Assembly (NCBI GenBank): GCA_028673005.1
Contig: CM054112.1
Coordinates: 22,681,624 to 22,745,623, forward strand
Length of the DNA stretch: 64,000 nt
Origin: Tanypteryx hageni
Lineage: Eukaryota > Arthropoda > Insecta > Odonata > Petaluridae
Direction: 5' to 3'
Positions 42,683-55,271 of this stretch are shown here, one piece after another. The stretch's first letter is position 1. Each line of letters begins with the position of its first letter. The position numbers and the translations under genes are program-made. The notes under the pieces are model-generated. The model searched no databases. It was not told the origin of the DNA and saw only the letters and a list, made by a program, of their open reading frames with translations.

Positions 42683-45600
42683 GTAGCTTCGTAGATGAAA
42701 CGCGTACAGACGGACGGGCATGATTCATATTAATTTTTTAATTTTTGTAAGGAACGCCTAATAAACCCAACTGTTCCTTTTGTTTACTCAATCCGTTACT
42801 ATGGAAACGGGTTTCTTAAGTATGCTACAGCGTTTATCATATAATTCACGACAATACTCAAGTAAACAGATACACCCTCAGCAAAAATTAATTACCTGTT
42901 AATTAATCTTGTCAGCTGTATTAGGGCATGTTTTGTATTGCGCTGATAAATAATGTAATAAGAGCTAAAATGAACAGTAAACTTTTAAATTTCATATTAT
43001 TGGAAAAGTATAATCGGTGAAAGTCACTAAATGAATTACTTATGAGGAATGAGTTATCGAATTCATAGATTTGAAAAAGATGCCTTTTTCCTTTCAGTTT
43101 TTAAGTTTGATCAACTTTTGCTCAAATGAATCAAAATCCGTTCGAGGAGCTTTACGAGTTGTCGGATTACGAAGTGCTGATCCCGTGACCAACAGTTGAG
43201 AGCCAGAGAGACGTAAATGGCGAAGAAGGTGACACGCTTTATGAACGAAATGATGCGTCGAATATATAACCGCTGTTAGTCAATGAGAATGAGTGGTGAA
43301 TCACAATCTCTATTGCATCATTGACTTTTGACGTCTGGACAGAGGATGATAATGTTAATTTGATGGTTTTTTCTTTACTCGAGAAAAAATCAGTGCAACA
43401 TGTATTTAAAAACATTCTAATATCCTTTCGTTAATAGTCCATTTTCCATTTAAAATGCCATCGGTTACGTCATGTTTGGCGGTAGATAGGCATACAAATT
43501 GACATAATACAAATGTCACTGGGCAGTCATGTTTTGAGACATACGTGTATGACTAATAATGTAATATTTGTCGCAACACTATCTATGACTAGGTGAACTA
43601 TAATGAAAATAATCAAAGTCATATTTTTGCGAATAAGCATATTGAGGGAATCGGCAATAATAAACTGCACGTTATTGTTGCGCTATATGGTTATTTCTAG
43701 AATGTGTCAATTTCGGCTGATGATCCAAACAAATACGAGATTCCTTAAGATTCTTTGAAACCGTTTAACCCCTAGAGTCGAGCACTGACAACAAACAGAA
43801 CCGCAAAAGCAAGGATAACAAAAAGGTGCATATTAATCAAAATCTCAACTTCGATTTTTTCGCGAACGCAATACCTTTTCTATATACCTCGTGTATGACA
43901 GAGTAAAAATGGACAACAAATATAGCATCCTGCAAAATGCAACGGTAGACACCTAGGTATTTTATATAGTCGAATAAATTTGATTTATGATAAATTGGTT
44001 TTTCCATATACTATAATAAATTGCATAAATTATTACAATTAAATATCAGTTAACTATAAAGCTACAAACGATATGGTGAAAAATTACGACTGTGGTGGGT
44101 CTTTCATTAGAGAATAGTGAAATTTTAGTCTTTCTACTAATGATGCTCAGAAGTTTAATTCGTGGTAATCTTTTGACCCACACTTATTTCCATGAATTTA
44201 TACATATTGATTTAGGATATATGAGTTATAAAGTTGCTTAGTTTTTTTGGGAGTAAATTGCATCTTATGTTAATGACGGAATATTTACGGAAGCTTCTTG
44301 CTGTTTTCCAGCTTATGACTCTGATTTTTGAGACAAAACTTGTAGACTTGGTCATCAATTTCCTCGCAGATGTGCAATCAGCCAGCTCCACATCCTTTGG
44401 AAGGAATCCTTCTACCTCAAACGGATATCTGGTGATAAGGCAATAACAAGTGAATGAGTGTGTCGTCAAATAAAAAATTGCAACTTTCGAAATGTTTAAT
44501 TATAGTTTTAAAACTAAATAACTTATGTTTAATCTTATTCATAATTTACGAATGAAAATGATAATATAATTCTGGAAGGAATTTAAATTGAGGAATGAAT
44601 TTTCTTATATCCAACATGGACAAAAGTATGAGCAGGTAGTGAATTCCAGCATTTTATATGATCGGATATTAATTAATATTGTGGACTTAAAGAGATTCAA
44701 TAAACATAAAAACTACTTTTTGTCATAAGTTCAAAATTGAGTTCAGCAAATGAAATTATTCATTATTTTCCAATTACTAAAAGTAGATATAGTGTATGAA
44801 CGAGGCAAAATGTCAATTCCCGAGAATGGCATCAACACATCTCTAACAAAAGGTGTAAAAAGCTCTCAGATAAAACAATCAATGATATTGCCCATATTAT
44901 TTTAGTGCGAATTTTATGACAAATTAGCGGAATATTAACAATTTTAAAGATTGGATATCTTTGAGAGATCGAAAGTTAGAATTTTATACCTGAATTTAAA
45001 AGTTTTAAAATTTTATTTCTTTTTCTTGTCATGGGCTGTAAAAACAGGATGTGATGTGAACAATTAATGATACAAATACTTATAGTAATGTGTCTACAAT
45101 ATTATGGATTGCTAATAATCGTTGTTAATATATCTGACACAATTAAAATTCAGAATAAATCCACATCTAAATAAATTTTAAAATCAGAAATAGAGATTTA
45201 CGCATAAGATGCATACGAAATTCGAATAAGTGTAGCAAGTAAATTTGCAAAATGATTACACATGCAGAGGAAATGAAAAATGATATTTGTTACATAAAAA
45301 TCCAAAAAGTAAAAGTACGTTAGAGACCAGTAAGTAGTCATATTTTACCGTTTTAAGGCAAAAGAATAACGAGCCCATTGATGGAGACTGGAGATCAGTC
45401 TGCGCATGCGTCTACTGGGACAGTAGGGGTAGGGGTTAGGTAACCTGCATGCTTCACAGAATCCTATGCATTCGTGTTCTAATGGATGGGATCATTGACC
45501 GCTTTGCCTCAAGTGTTACTTCGTGGATATGGCCTTATTATAATTCATTTATTGGTGTTCAGTTACTTCGTTTGCTGTTACTGAATAATATAGTGTATGT

Positions 45601-45888
45601 TTCTTGCGGAGTGTGAAGTTTAGAAGTGATTTTGTTTTATTATTACCGACGCATTTATAGAGACGTAGGGAAGCTTCACGCCGGCAGATTCCACCATGCC
45701 GATGATGTTGTTGCTACTTGTGGGACTGCTGCGAGTGAGATTCTTCTACAGGAATGCAACTTTTCCATTTTCTTATCAAAATAAATTGCAAATAATTGAA
45801 AGCGGCAGATCAAAACAAATACTAACAGACTTAATGGCCAAATCTTAAGTCTTTTACGCGACACTTTCATGAAAATATTTATGACTCT
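42683..45888. other. unassigned AT-rich region with a repeat tail at 43.84 kb
   Basis: 43838-43916 ('aaaatctcaacttcgatttttt' to 'cctcgtgtatgacagagtaa') resembles the repeat-derived text at 23170-23270. 43128-43190 opens with MNQNPFEELYELSDYEVLIP before a stop, which is not recognised. 45395-45420 contains GCGCATGC. No gene call is possible. Confidence 0.4.
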
Positions 45889-47912
45889 GTGACGCGGTTA
45901 TGTGCTGCAATAAACTAACGAAACTGTTTTGCTGGCCTTTCCTTTTGTTTTCTTAAAAATAAGTGATTGGATTAGGACTGGTTTTGAAGATTTAAACAAA
46001 TTTTCAAGGCGCAAAAGAGACACAAACAATCTCAAAATCATATCGTGTCACTAAAGCAGCTGAAGCGATTCGGAAAGACCCGTATTGAGTTCAGTCTGGA
46101 TAAAAAGTTTCGTCTATAGGTAGAAAAACACAATGAAAATGTAAAGAACAGAAAAATTGTTAACCGTCTAATTAAAGTTGCTTGTTTTCTGGGAAAAAAC
46201 AAAGCCTTGCTTTTCGGGACCACGACGAATCAAAGAGATCTTTAAATAGAGGTAATTATTGTGAACTGATACATGAACTCGGAGAGTTAGACAGTGACTT
46301 AAGAAATCACCTTGAGAGATCTTCAGTTTTTTCCAGGACTGTCCAGTGACATCCAAAACGACATTATTGCATTAATTTCTGAGCTGATGACCGAAGAACT
46401 AGCAATAGAGATTCGCCAAGCTTCTTTTGTGGCTGTAAGTTTGGACGAAACAAATGACATTGCGACAAAATCACAATTTTCAACTGTACTACGATACATG
46501 TCCATTGAGGGCACTATTAAAGAAAGGTTTCTGGACTTTATTTATTTTAGTTCATAAACAGCCGTTAACGGCCTTTTACAATGAGCGCAATAACGTTAAC
46601 AAAGACGAACACATACGACCATGCCCTCGGCAGGATTCGAACCCGCGACCCTAGCATTGAGAGCCAGACACGCTAACCACCCCTCTACCAAGGGCGACCG
46701 AAGAGCGTATTTCCTTGACATCATGTTTTCGGAGTCTTAAAAGATTTCGACTGTGAGAGTAAGTTAGTAGCTCTGACATATGATAGAGCTGCTGTAATGG
46801 CAGGTGAACAGCGGTTTACAATCTAGAGTACGAAAAAAATGTCCGGAAGCTATTTTTGTACATTGCAATCCACACAAATTTAATTTGGTTATGTCACAGT
46901 CTGTGAGTTACATTAAAGAGTGCAAAATATTTTTCATGTCACTTTCTAGCTTTGGAATGTTTTTCAGCAAATCAACCAATAGGACAAAAGCTCTAGATGC
47001 AGAAGTGACGAAGCGATTTCCCACTTAAGCCCCAACACGTTGGAATTACAACAACAGACTTCTAGAAAGAGGACATGAGTATAAAGAACAAATACAGAGT
47101 TTGCTGATTGGAATGATCTATGATGCTGAGAAATGAGATTCTGAAACGATCTGTACAGCAAGACGCCTTCTTTCAAACCTACAAGATTTCGACTTTAATT
47201 TCCTTCTTGCTGTGTTTTCTTCTGTATACTCCCAAGACATGTGTTTTAAAGTAATCCAGAAAAAAGTTTTTGTTATTAGCTTCTGCATTAAAAAAGTTGA
47301 GGATTATTTCAATTATATTAAGAAAATTAAAGATGATTTTGATAGTATATGAGACGTAATGAATATGGAATTTTCAAATAACAATGATTATTTCCAAAGA
47401 AAAAGACCCAGACTTACTATCATCTCAAGCGAAGACAAAATGTCGTCGTATAAGAGAAATATTTTAAAAATTATTGATATCATTTGCATGAATATCGCCA
47501 ACAGGTTCAGTGACATTTCGAAACTCAAATTCTTAAATTTGTTAGATACAAGACACTTTCAGGATGTAAAAAAAGTTTCCACAAGAAAGTCTTTTTGCTT
47601 AAAACAGACTTACGGCAAGTTCTTTGATTTTTTGTGCCTGAGAAGTGAGCACTCTGTGCTTTACAAAGACCCAGACTTGCATAAAAACAACGTTGTAGAG
47701 CTAAATCACTATTTAAAATCGTCTGACTTAACCGATGTCTTTCCCGAAGGGTTCAGACTCACAGAACTAACTATCACCATCCCAGCATCCAGTTCTTCTG
47801 TGGAGAGATCCTTCTCTGCATTGAGAGGGATTAAAACTTACCTGCGAAACACACAAGGTCAGGAACGACTGTCATCTCTTGCTTTTTTAGCATTAAGAAG
47901 GATTTGTTGCTG
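45889..47912 (+). pseudogene. hAT-superfamily transposase (ZMYM1-like/DUF4371 type), degraded
   Basis: Recognisable blocks run in order across several frames. LFCWPFLLFS near 45925 and DWIRTGFEDLNKFS near 45970 form a TTF-type zinc-finger region. A block equivalent to CFLGK..L.FRGHDE lies near 46180-46230 and GNYCEL near 46255. Then come FPGLSSDIQNDIIALISELM and VAVSLDETNDIATKSQFSTV (46312-46557, DUF4371-type catalytic region). After an inserted SINE follow AAVMAGEQR, CPEAIFVHCNPHKFNLV and RWNYNNRLLERG. At the C-terminus is an open frame (47359-47913) ending IPASSSSVERSFSALRGIK, YLRNTQGQERLSSLA, the hAT dimerisation domain. Multiple stops and frameshifts make it inactive. Terminal inverted repeats were not found. 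Confidence 0.85.
46550..46695 (-). mobile_element. tRNA-derived SINE inserted in the hAT transposase
   Basis: The minus-strand head (46695-46622) folds as a tRNA. The acceptor GCCCTTG/CGAGGGC is fully paired (one T-G). The D-arm region is GTAGAGGGGTGGTTAGCG, the anticodon stem CTGGC/GCTAG encloses loop TCTCAAT, and the T arm is GCGGG-TTCGAAT-CCTGC. A and B boxes are well preserved. The body continues through 'gtcgtatgtgttcg', 'gttaacgttattg' and 'ggccgttaacggctg' into an AT-rich tail. It splits the transposase between KERFLDFI and the block starting near 46697, so it landed after the transposon. No clear target duplication was seen. Confidence 0.75.
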
Positions 47913-49480
47913 AAATAACGTCGGGGGCTAACGTTTTACGACTACAGGACTGTCATCTTCGCAAGAAGAAACCGGAGAGTAGAACTACACTACAAAAAAT
48001 GAGGTACTTGTACATTTTATAACATATTTTGCTTTTTTGCGTGTCAATGTAGAACAGCTTCCCCTATTTCAATAATCACGGCACCGTAATAGGAACCGGA
48101 TTATTTGTCCGAAGGAAGGTTTATCCCCAACAAGTTATGGCTTTAGAGCCTAATAACTAAAGAAAGGCATTCAATTTGCTATCGTGAAAGTCAGATGCTC
48201 GTGCGCATATCGGGAATTAAATTTATGCGCCCATAACGTTTTTATAAGATGAATCTTGTGTGGATGGAATGTCCTTTCATTTTCACACAGCTCAAAGGAA
48301 AACATATTTTATAGATTCTCCATGCCTTTAGAATAATATGTCGCATAAACATAGATTTGTAACGAACTTAACGCAAACTTTTCTTGCACTAATAAATCTA
48401 TATAATACGCATCAATATTAAGAGATGAGTAACTACAAATAGGTGCACAATATTAGTTTGAACTTCTAAATACTTTCAAAACAAAATCCGATTAAATAAG
48501 TAAGCTTATTTAAAACGTGGTCTTGTTTAAGAACTTTAGGAAAATTAAGAATAAAATAACACTTAGAATCCTTATGGCTGCAGTTCAAAAGCCATACGAC
48601 GTCACGATGAATTGCATGAAACTAGAATATATTATAGGATCTGTGTATACAACAATAAAAATGTTTATCATTTATAACTTTGTATGATAGGCAACATAAT
48701 TTAATGCCACGCATTAAAACGATCCAGAGATAGTTTTGTGAATTTTAAACGAAGGAATTTCAAATCTTCAACACCTTTAGATAAGAAAGTGACAATAGGA
48801 ACTCGGTGTAATCGATCTTGTTCAGAGGCAGCAGTAAATTAATTTAATGCGGACAAAACAGAATGAATCCATTCCATATTTGGGCGAAAGAACACTTTTT
48901 AAAAGCCAGATTAAGAAATAAATCATTATAGGAAACGCTATTTACGTATGAATCGAGCAACACTCAAGTCAAAATTTCCATGGTATATGTGAATTAACAC
49001 AATTCTTTGCCTGCGGCTAAAATAATGTCATTTAATATGAACCGAGCTTTTATTTCTTAAGCTTTAAATTTTATTTTATTTACAGGAGTCCGATTGGCAG
49101 CTTTGGAATGATAATTATTTATATACTGATGATAATCGAACTCCGCCTCTGATTATCTAACAATAAGGTCTATTTTAGTAGATAAACTTTTAAAAGGATT
49201 TTTTATGTTAAGTTACACAAAAATAGGTGAACCAACTCTGTTGGTTATTATCTTTGCCATAACTATATTTTCCATTACGAGGAAAACACTATTATAAGTA
49301 TTTTTGTGCAGTGAAGAAAGGAATGCCGAAAATGGAGGATTTTGCATATTAAGTCAACCGCCGAATTGAACCAGCCTAGTTCACTCTTATGGTTCACATT
49401 TGTTCGTAAACAAACTTTACAAGCGAGTGCACAAAATAACCCAAAGACAAAGGAGCGAAAATATTCGACGCATATTTATG
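47913..49480. other. AT-rich sequence downstream of the hAT remnant
   Basis: May include the 3' end of the hAT element up to about 48130 (GC-richer, 'accgtaataggaaccgg'), but no terminal repeat could be matched to the 5' side. Nothing else was recognised. Confidence 0.4.
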
Positions 49481-51300
49481 TTCCCTTTCGACGCCGCCGT
49501 AACCCGGCCAAGGATTGTACGGCGAGGATATTTCGATTTTCTGCATCATTCGCTTCACTCTATCCATTAGCCAAACAGACATCACGAAAAAATTCCTTCG
49601 ACCTTCCCACAGCCTCCCTTTCTTACCCTCTCTCTCCCTTCCTCATCTCCTGTCCTTGAGTTGCTATTCCCATTGTTTGAATCGCACGCCAACAAACCAA
49701 TTGCCCCTTCCCTTCACTCCGCCTTCCTCTCTCTCTATCTACCTCCACTCCCTTTCCTCATTAATTTCTACTCTAAACCTCTATCGCATCTCTCTCTCTC
49801 TTTCGTCTCTTCCTTCAGTGCCTTCTCTTTTCCGCATTGCACCTCCTCCTCCCACGCCTCCTTCCTGTTATCTCTCTCTTAACTGTTCCGTAATAATTCT
49901 TCCTCTTCTTCGAATTTAGTCTTTCCTTTCCGAAGTGAACATTAATTTCATCACTAAGTTTGACGAGAAGGCCGGATTTAAAACGAGGAATTTTTATAAA
50001 CGCATTTCCTTTAGAATAGAGATTATCTATTAAAACCCATATTTCTTCTTCCCGTTCATTCATGTCCCTCAGTTCGTTTTTATTTCATCAATCAAAACTC
50101 CGGATTTTTTCTTTTATGTATATAATTCTCCGCCAACTACAGTACCTTAGGTTATCTTTGTTCCTCCCTTATTCCTATCACCTCCATTCCCATTTTTTTC
50201 CTTCGTTCTAGACCAGCAGGCTCAAGCTCAAACTGCATTGGAGCATTAGAGATCGTTTCAAAATGTATATGACGAGCCGCATGTCAAAGTAATTGCCGTA
50301 AATATTTTGGTGAAAATTACACAAATCACCTATGGTTTTTCATATATTTTTATGGCATATTTTAACTATCGCATGTTCCTGTATATTAATCATTTTTATG
50401 TTTCTTTTCACAGAGCTATTCTCGCTTCGTCCTCACTGTATCCCATCTATATACCGAAGAATCAATGTTAAGAGAGGGACGCATTATTTTACCCGGCTTT
50501 AGGGGCAGGTTTTGTGAGCACCTCTCTTAGACCGTTATCGTCAAATTTCCCTCCTTTTTCCGACTTCCGACTTCCGACTTTTTCCTCTCTTTTCCGCATC
50601 ACCCCTCTTAATTTCAATCCCTTACAATTTCCGCTTCCCCTCGTCCCTTTTCTTTCTTCTTTCTCCCATATCCTTATCCTTCTTCCCCCTTTGCTCTTCT
50701 CTCTCCCACTCTCGCATTTCTACTCTCTTTCCTCCTCTCCGAATCCCTTTCTCATTTGTATTGCCTCTGCTTCCCACTCTAAATCTCCGTCCGCTGCCAC
50801 TCGCTCTTCCCACCCATTCCACCCACCGGGCAATTTCTCACTCCCAACGTAAAGGCAAGAGAAGAAACTCGTGTATAATCCCGCGACGATAGTGACTCCG
50901 AAACGCGGCTTACGCTTCAGAGCTCTCCTTCCCTCTCTCCTCTCTCCCTTCTTCCCTCAATAGTTCGTTCCCAATCGCAGACCGTCCAACCGGTCAATCA
51001 CGATCCGTTCTCAGTGACCAACCGCACAGCATTACAATCATATTTCTCTCTCACTCATTCTCCTTCTCTCTCATATCCTCTCTCTCTTTCTCTCTCTTGC
51101 AATATCTTCTTCAGTCGCGGAACCGGTTGTCATTTTTACGATGATCGAAATCGACGATTCAGCAAAGGTCTTACGGTCATGCGGCACGGAACAAGCTGAA
51201 TAAAAGATTTTTCTCTGCGAGCGATTACTCTCCTGCCAAATGCGGGATTAATAAATAAAACAATTCCTTTCTGCGAACGCCCTGTATGGCGACTGGAGCG
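49481..51300. other. pyrimidine-rich low-complexity region
   Basis: Long stretches of CTCTC/CCTTCC on the plus strand at 49600-49920, 50520-50850 and 50920-51110. The serine/proline/leucine-rich plus frames and arginine/glutamate-rich minus frames here are composition artefacts. A few CpG-rich positions (50880-50910, 51110-51190) stand out but have no coding signal. Confidence 0.6.
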
Positions 51301-52556
51301 CGTTTTCTCCGAGATTTGAGAGGTAAATTTACAAGCCTAATTATCGGTTGGCGCCCTCTTGCTGGACATGAGAGCATATTTTATACGCTTCGAAAAATTT
51401 TCAAATCCAAGTGATGCGTGTTTAGCCCCACATACTTTCCCTCTCAGAATACAAGCATCCAGGCACTCATGTAGACACGCAAACATCGTGCGATATAAGA
51501 ATTTTTATGTTTCTGGCGTTTATTATTATTTAACAACGACGCTACCCTTTGAAGACAATGCCGTTAGGTTATTCCGACCTATTTACGAGCATTACGTGTT
51601 ATTTTATACATTAAAATATTAATAATAAGTTCTATAATGGACTAATTACAATTATTAACTAAAAGACTTTTGAAGTGCATAATATAAGAATGGAGAAAAA
51701 GTGATGGCATTATCTAAATGGCACTAAACAGTTTTTCACAGTTTTTGTATATATACTTATAGAAAAGTAAATAGACCGTTATGATTACCCAAACAAAAAC
51801 ATTTTATTGCATTAATTTATTTTATCCCTAATAAAAGCTCTGAGCTTGTTGCATTTAATGAAAGGATCGCTTAGCCTTCATACCGTTGTCCATAGATACA
51901 TTGGGCAACTGGAGAGAGAATTTGCACCTGCGTATGTTACAGAATGCAGCTTTAAACATCAATCCTATGTTAGAATCATGTTTCAATGGGATTTTGTGGC
52001 GCCTGTCTGACTCTCTCAATTATTTTTCATTTTTCGAGGCATGTTTTTAATTTCTTTCAAATTCATAAAATAAGCTGATAGATGGTTTGCGCAATTTTTA
52101 ATATGAGATTTTTTATTTTAAAATTGGTTCATTGGGAAAATATTGAGAACAGAGTTTTTATATATTTTTTATTTAATATAACTTAGCAATATTTTGATAA
52201 TGTGGGTACAAAATTGTCTTCACGCAGAAATTACAGTTTACCAAAATCTCTTGTTAAATCAGAAATATTTCAGGAAAGTACATTTTAAATCAATCTTAAT
52301 ATTAGGATAACTATATAAAAAGAATAAAAAGAGAGAGAGAAATGAAATTTAGTGATATTCTATGAATAGGTGAACATTAATGTATTCATGTAATCATCTA
52401 CCCAAAATCTAGAAGATTAAATATAATATTCAAGGATGAGCCGTAATAAATTTAACGTAAAATTCATTAAGTATTGATAAATTGAATATGTAGCTTTCAT
52501 CTTCGTATTCCTATCCATTAATCTGAAGTTCTCGAATATTTCGAAAATTTATGGGT
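51301..52556. other. AT-rich unassigned sequence
   Basis: No feature was recognised up to the hAT MITE at 52566. Confidence 0.45.
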
Positions 52557-52557
52557 C

Positions 52558-52805
52558 CTCTAGATCGGGGCTTCTCAACCTTTTTCATTTTCGTAGCACC
52601 AAATCAAAAAAGAAAATGTTCGCGTACCACCGTAGTGAGATTGGCGGCAGTTTAAATCAATTTAAATTCAAATATTATAATAATGTAATGTGTCAACAAT
52701 CTTGCTTGTAAATTTGTAATTGAATTACGGAAATATAATGCAGCAATATTTTAAGCCACATTGCACTGACTCGCATACCACAGGCTGAGAACCTCTGCTC
52801 TAGAG
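52558..52805. mobile_element. hAT-type MITE (232 bp) with target duplication
   Basis: The element proper is 52566-52797. The left end CGGGGCTTCTCAACC and the complement of the right end CAGAGGTTCTCAGCC match at 11 of 15. The flanks CTCTAGAT (52558-52565) and CTCTAGAG (52798-52805) agree at 7 of 8, the hAT-size duplication. The CAGxGxTTCTCAAxC start is a common hAT terminus. Non-coding. Confidence 0.8.
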
Positions 52806-53972
52806 GTTCCATGCGCAGAAGTTCCAAGTTGTATTGCGAGTGTGCCTGCGTAAAAATAGTAAAATTTTGTAATAATAATAAATAAATATGTCCATTTCTA
52901 ATATTTCCAAAGCAATTTTAATGGCGGTGAAAGTGAGTGCGAGTTGCATCTCCTTTGCGTGTTTATCGCGCAATTGCGATGCGCGCGACTTCCCCGATAA
53001 AACATGCACACGGCCTGCGTCGTCATCGTTCCTTAATCACTTGGACCCACACTTAATCGCTTTAGTCATTTGAGAGCAAAAGTGTTCCGGCTACTTATTC
53101 GGATGCGTTGGATCGAACTAAAGAACTGAGAACTACGCTGTCGTTTATTGCCGTTCTCAAACATCATTAAGTAATTTTCCTATCCAAAGGGTTGCGATCC
53201 CATGGAGGTTCGAGGACAACTTCTCATAGGGTCGGTCGTATCTTAATATTTTCATTTGAGGTTCATTTTGTTTACACGCCATGTTTCCAGAAGGTTAGGA
53301 ACGGTGAACCGAGTTTGCTTAACATAAATGAATGCTTTTTTATTTAATAAGTCTAGTCCTAAAAAAATTTTTTGACGAGAAAAACGGTATAATTTCTTGC
53401 AAAATCCACCTGGGATAATTCTAGTATAATTTCTAGTCTTTCGGAAATCTATGTACAGGCGAGGTCCAAATTAATTTTTTACTTATTCAATAGGAAAACA
53501 TTATATACAAAAATATCTAGGAAAAATTTTAGTTGAACAAAACAAAAATGATATTACGCAGGAAATTTTAGCACGTGTTAGGACAAATATTTATTGAAAA
53601 CCAAAAGCATGTTGTGTTATGCCGTCTAAAATAGGACGACAAGGTGACGCATGCGCAGTCCATCAGTGGAACAAGAATCACGTGTTTTTGTACATAAGAA
53701 CTTAATTCAATTCTTCTTTCTATTAATATAACAATGATATAAATTATTATTTTTCATATTAAAGTTCTTTTGGGTTTGGATACCCGGATAAGTAATTATG
53801 TGGTAAGAGAATTGATAGCCGGATGGTCAAATTCCAAATTAAGATAGTTCATGTTTATGGCTTTAGATAAATTACCTTGCGATCTGTCAAAAGCGTGTGG
53901 CATTGGGTGTAATCGAACCATAGTTACTTAGCAATGAAAATATTCATTTTTCGCGGTATAGAGGAAACATTC
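52806..53972. other. unassigned sequence
   Basis: Mixed GC near 52920-53050, AT-rich after. Contains GACGCATGCGCAG at 53646-53658. No coding or repeat signal beyond that. Confidence 0.45.
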
Positions 53973-54592
53973 TCTTAGACCAGTGGTGCCCAACCTGTGG
54001 CGCATGCGCACTTATAGAAGCATCCGCCTCTCAAATGTGGCGCACGGCGCTTATAAAAAATTATACGATCATTTCGTTCATCCACAGATGAAATATACCT
54101 GGGATTTAAAAAAATTATTTCAAAGTTTTATTGTATTTACGTCGATATATCGGCTTAGTTTGTGTGCTTTGGATGAATGAATGGGTTTAAAAGTGAAGAA
54201 TTTGGTGGACTACTGTAAGGAAACCCTAACATATCTGATGGCTCGGGTGTTCGAAAATTCCACCTGACTCAATAATGAATCGCCATCCCTATTCTATTCC
54301 CACCATTGTGTATTTATCATGGATCAACGTCTAAAAATTAATCATTCTATTGTCCCATGAGCATTTTCCACAACTTAGAAAATATTGTATTAGATCTGAT
54401 GATTTGCAAGCACATGCGCACATACAAGTTTTCTCATCCATGAGAAGTATGAAAAAACAAACAACGCTCACGACTCACTGACTTTAATCTGGAAAATCTG
54501 CTGCTACTTGCAACAAAAGTTTTACAAGTCGATATGTAGGCAAGTTGGTGAAATTGAAATTAAACCAGAGATTTATTTTTTATATCTCCTTA

Positions 54593-55068
54593 TACAGTAC
54601 GAAGTCCCAAATCCGCAAATCTCGGCGCTTGTAGGTGACCAGTTTTTTATTATTCTTGTTTCTTGGTTACATATGTAGCCCAATCATGAATTATCAAATT
54701 CCATACGGAGTAAGGAAGAATAATGCGAGAAAACATAATATAGGAAAATATAGAATAAATGTTTCATTGACTTACCAAAACGCAATCTTCTCCATTTACG
54801 AAGTAAAATATGCAAGCACAGGTTGTATGATGATAAATTACTTCTCGGCCTCAATTCAATTTCAATTTAATTTTCAACAAGATTTTTCGCGCAAACTTCG
54901 GTAAACTTCTTGCAAATGTCACGTAATGTTAGTTTTTTCATATATTTGTGCCTTTCTGAAATAATTGAAGCAAATTTGTTTGCCGCAACTCGCACGTAAT
55001 TTTTTAATAGAAAATTATGCAAAATGTACGGATTTCGGATCATCCCGGATTTTGGGCTTTGTACTGTA
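54593..55068. mobile_element. pogo/Tigger-like MITE (472 bp), nested
   Basis: The element proper is 54595-55066, flanked by TA on both sides. The ends CAGTACGAAGTCCCAAATCC and (complement) CAGTACAAAGCCCAAAATCC match at 17 of 20. The CAGT start with a TA target fits the pogo/Tigger branch of Tc1/mariner. The interior is AT-rich and non-coding. Confidence 0.75.
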
Positions 55069-55271
55069 TTCAATTATTGCATGCATAGAACTCAAGATCA
55101 AGGACGTACCAAGGAGAAGGGTTCTGGGGTTCCGGACCAACTCCCCTCCCCCCGGTGTACAGACATTTGTGGAATCTGAGATTACCACGCTACAAACTTA
55201 CTACTTTGCCTCTTGCTACGCTGCCACTTGCTGCGTTGAGTTGTGAGAACAAATAACGTTATAAAAGTTTA

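Noticed and set aside
42351..42728. 125-codon minus-strand frame as a complete protein
   Set aside because: The first ~38 residues translate the (TG)n(TA)n microsatellite and its flank. Only the part from 42614 downward is LINE-derived.
43128..43200. Peptide MNQNPFEELYELSDYEVLIP as a possible exon
   Set aside because: Stops after 20 residues, matches no family I recognise, and no splice context supports it.
49342..50852. Plus-strand frames of 105, 134 and 112 codons
   Set aside because: CTCTC/CCTTCC low-complexity translation; no domain, and no supporting splice or start context.
54635..55246. Frames of 89 and 93 codons at 54.6-55.2 kb
   Set aside because: They lie within or across the non-coding pogo-like MITE and have no recognisable domains.
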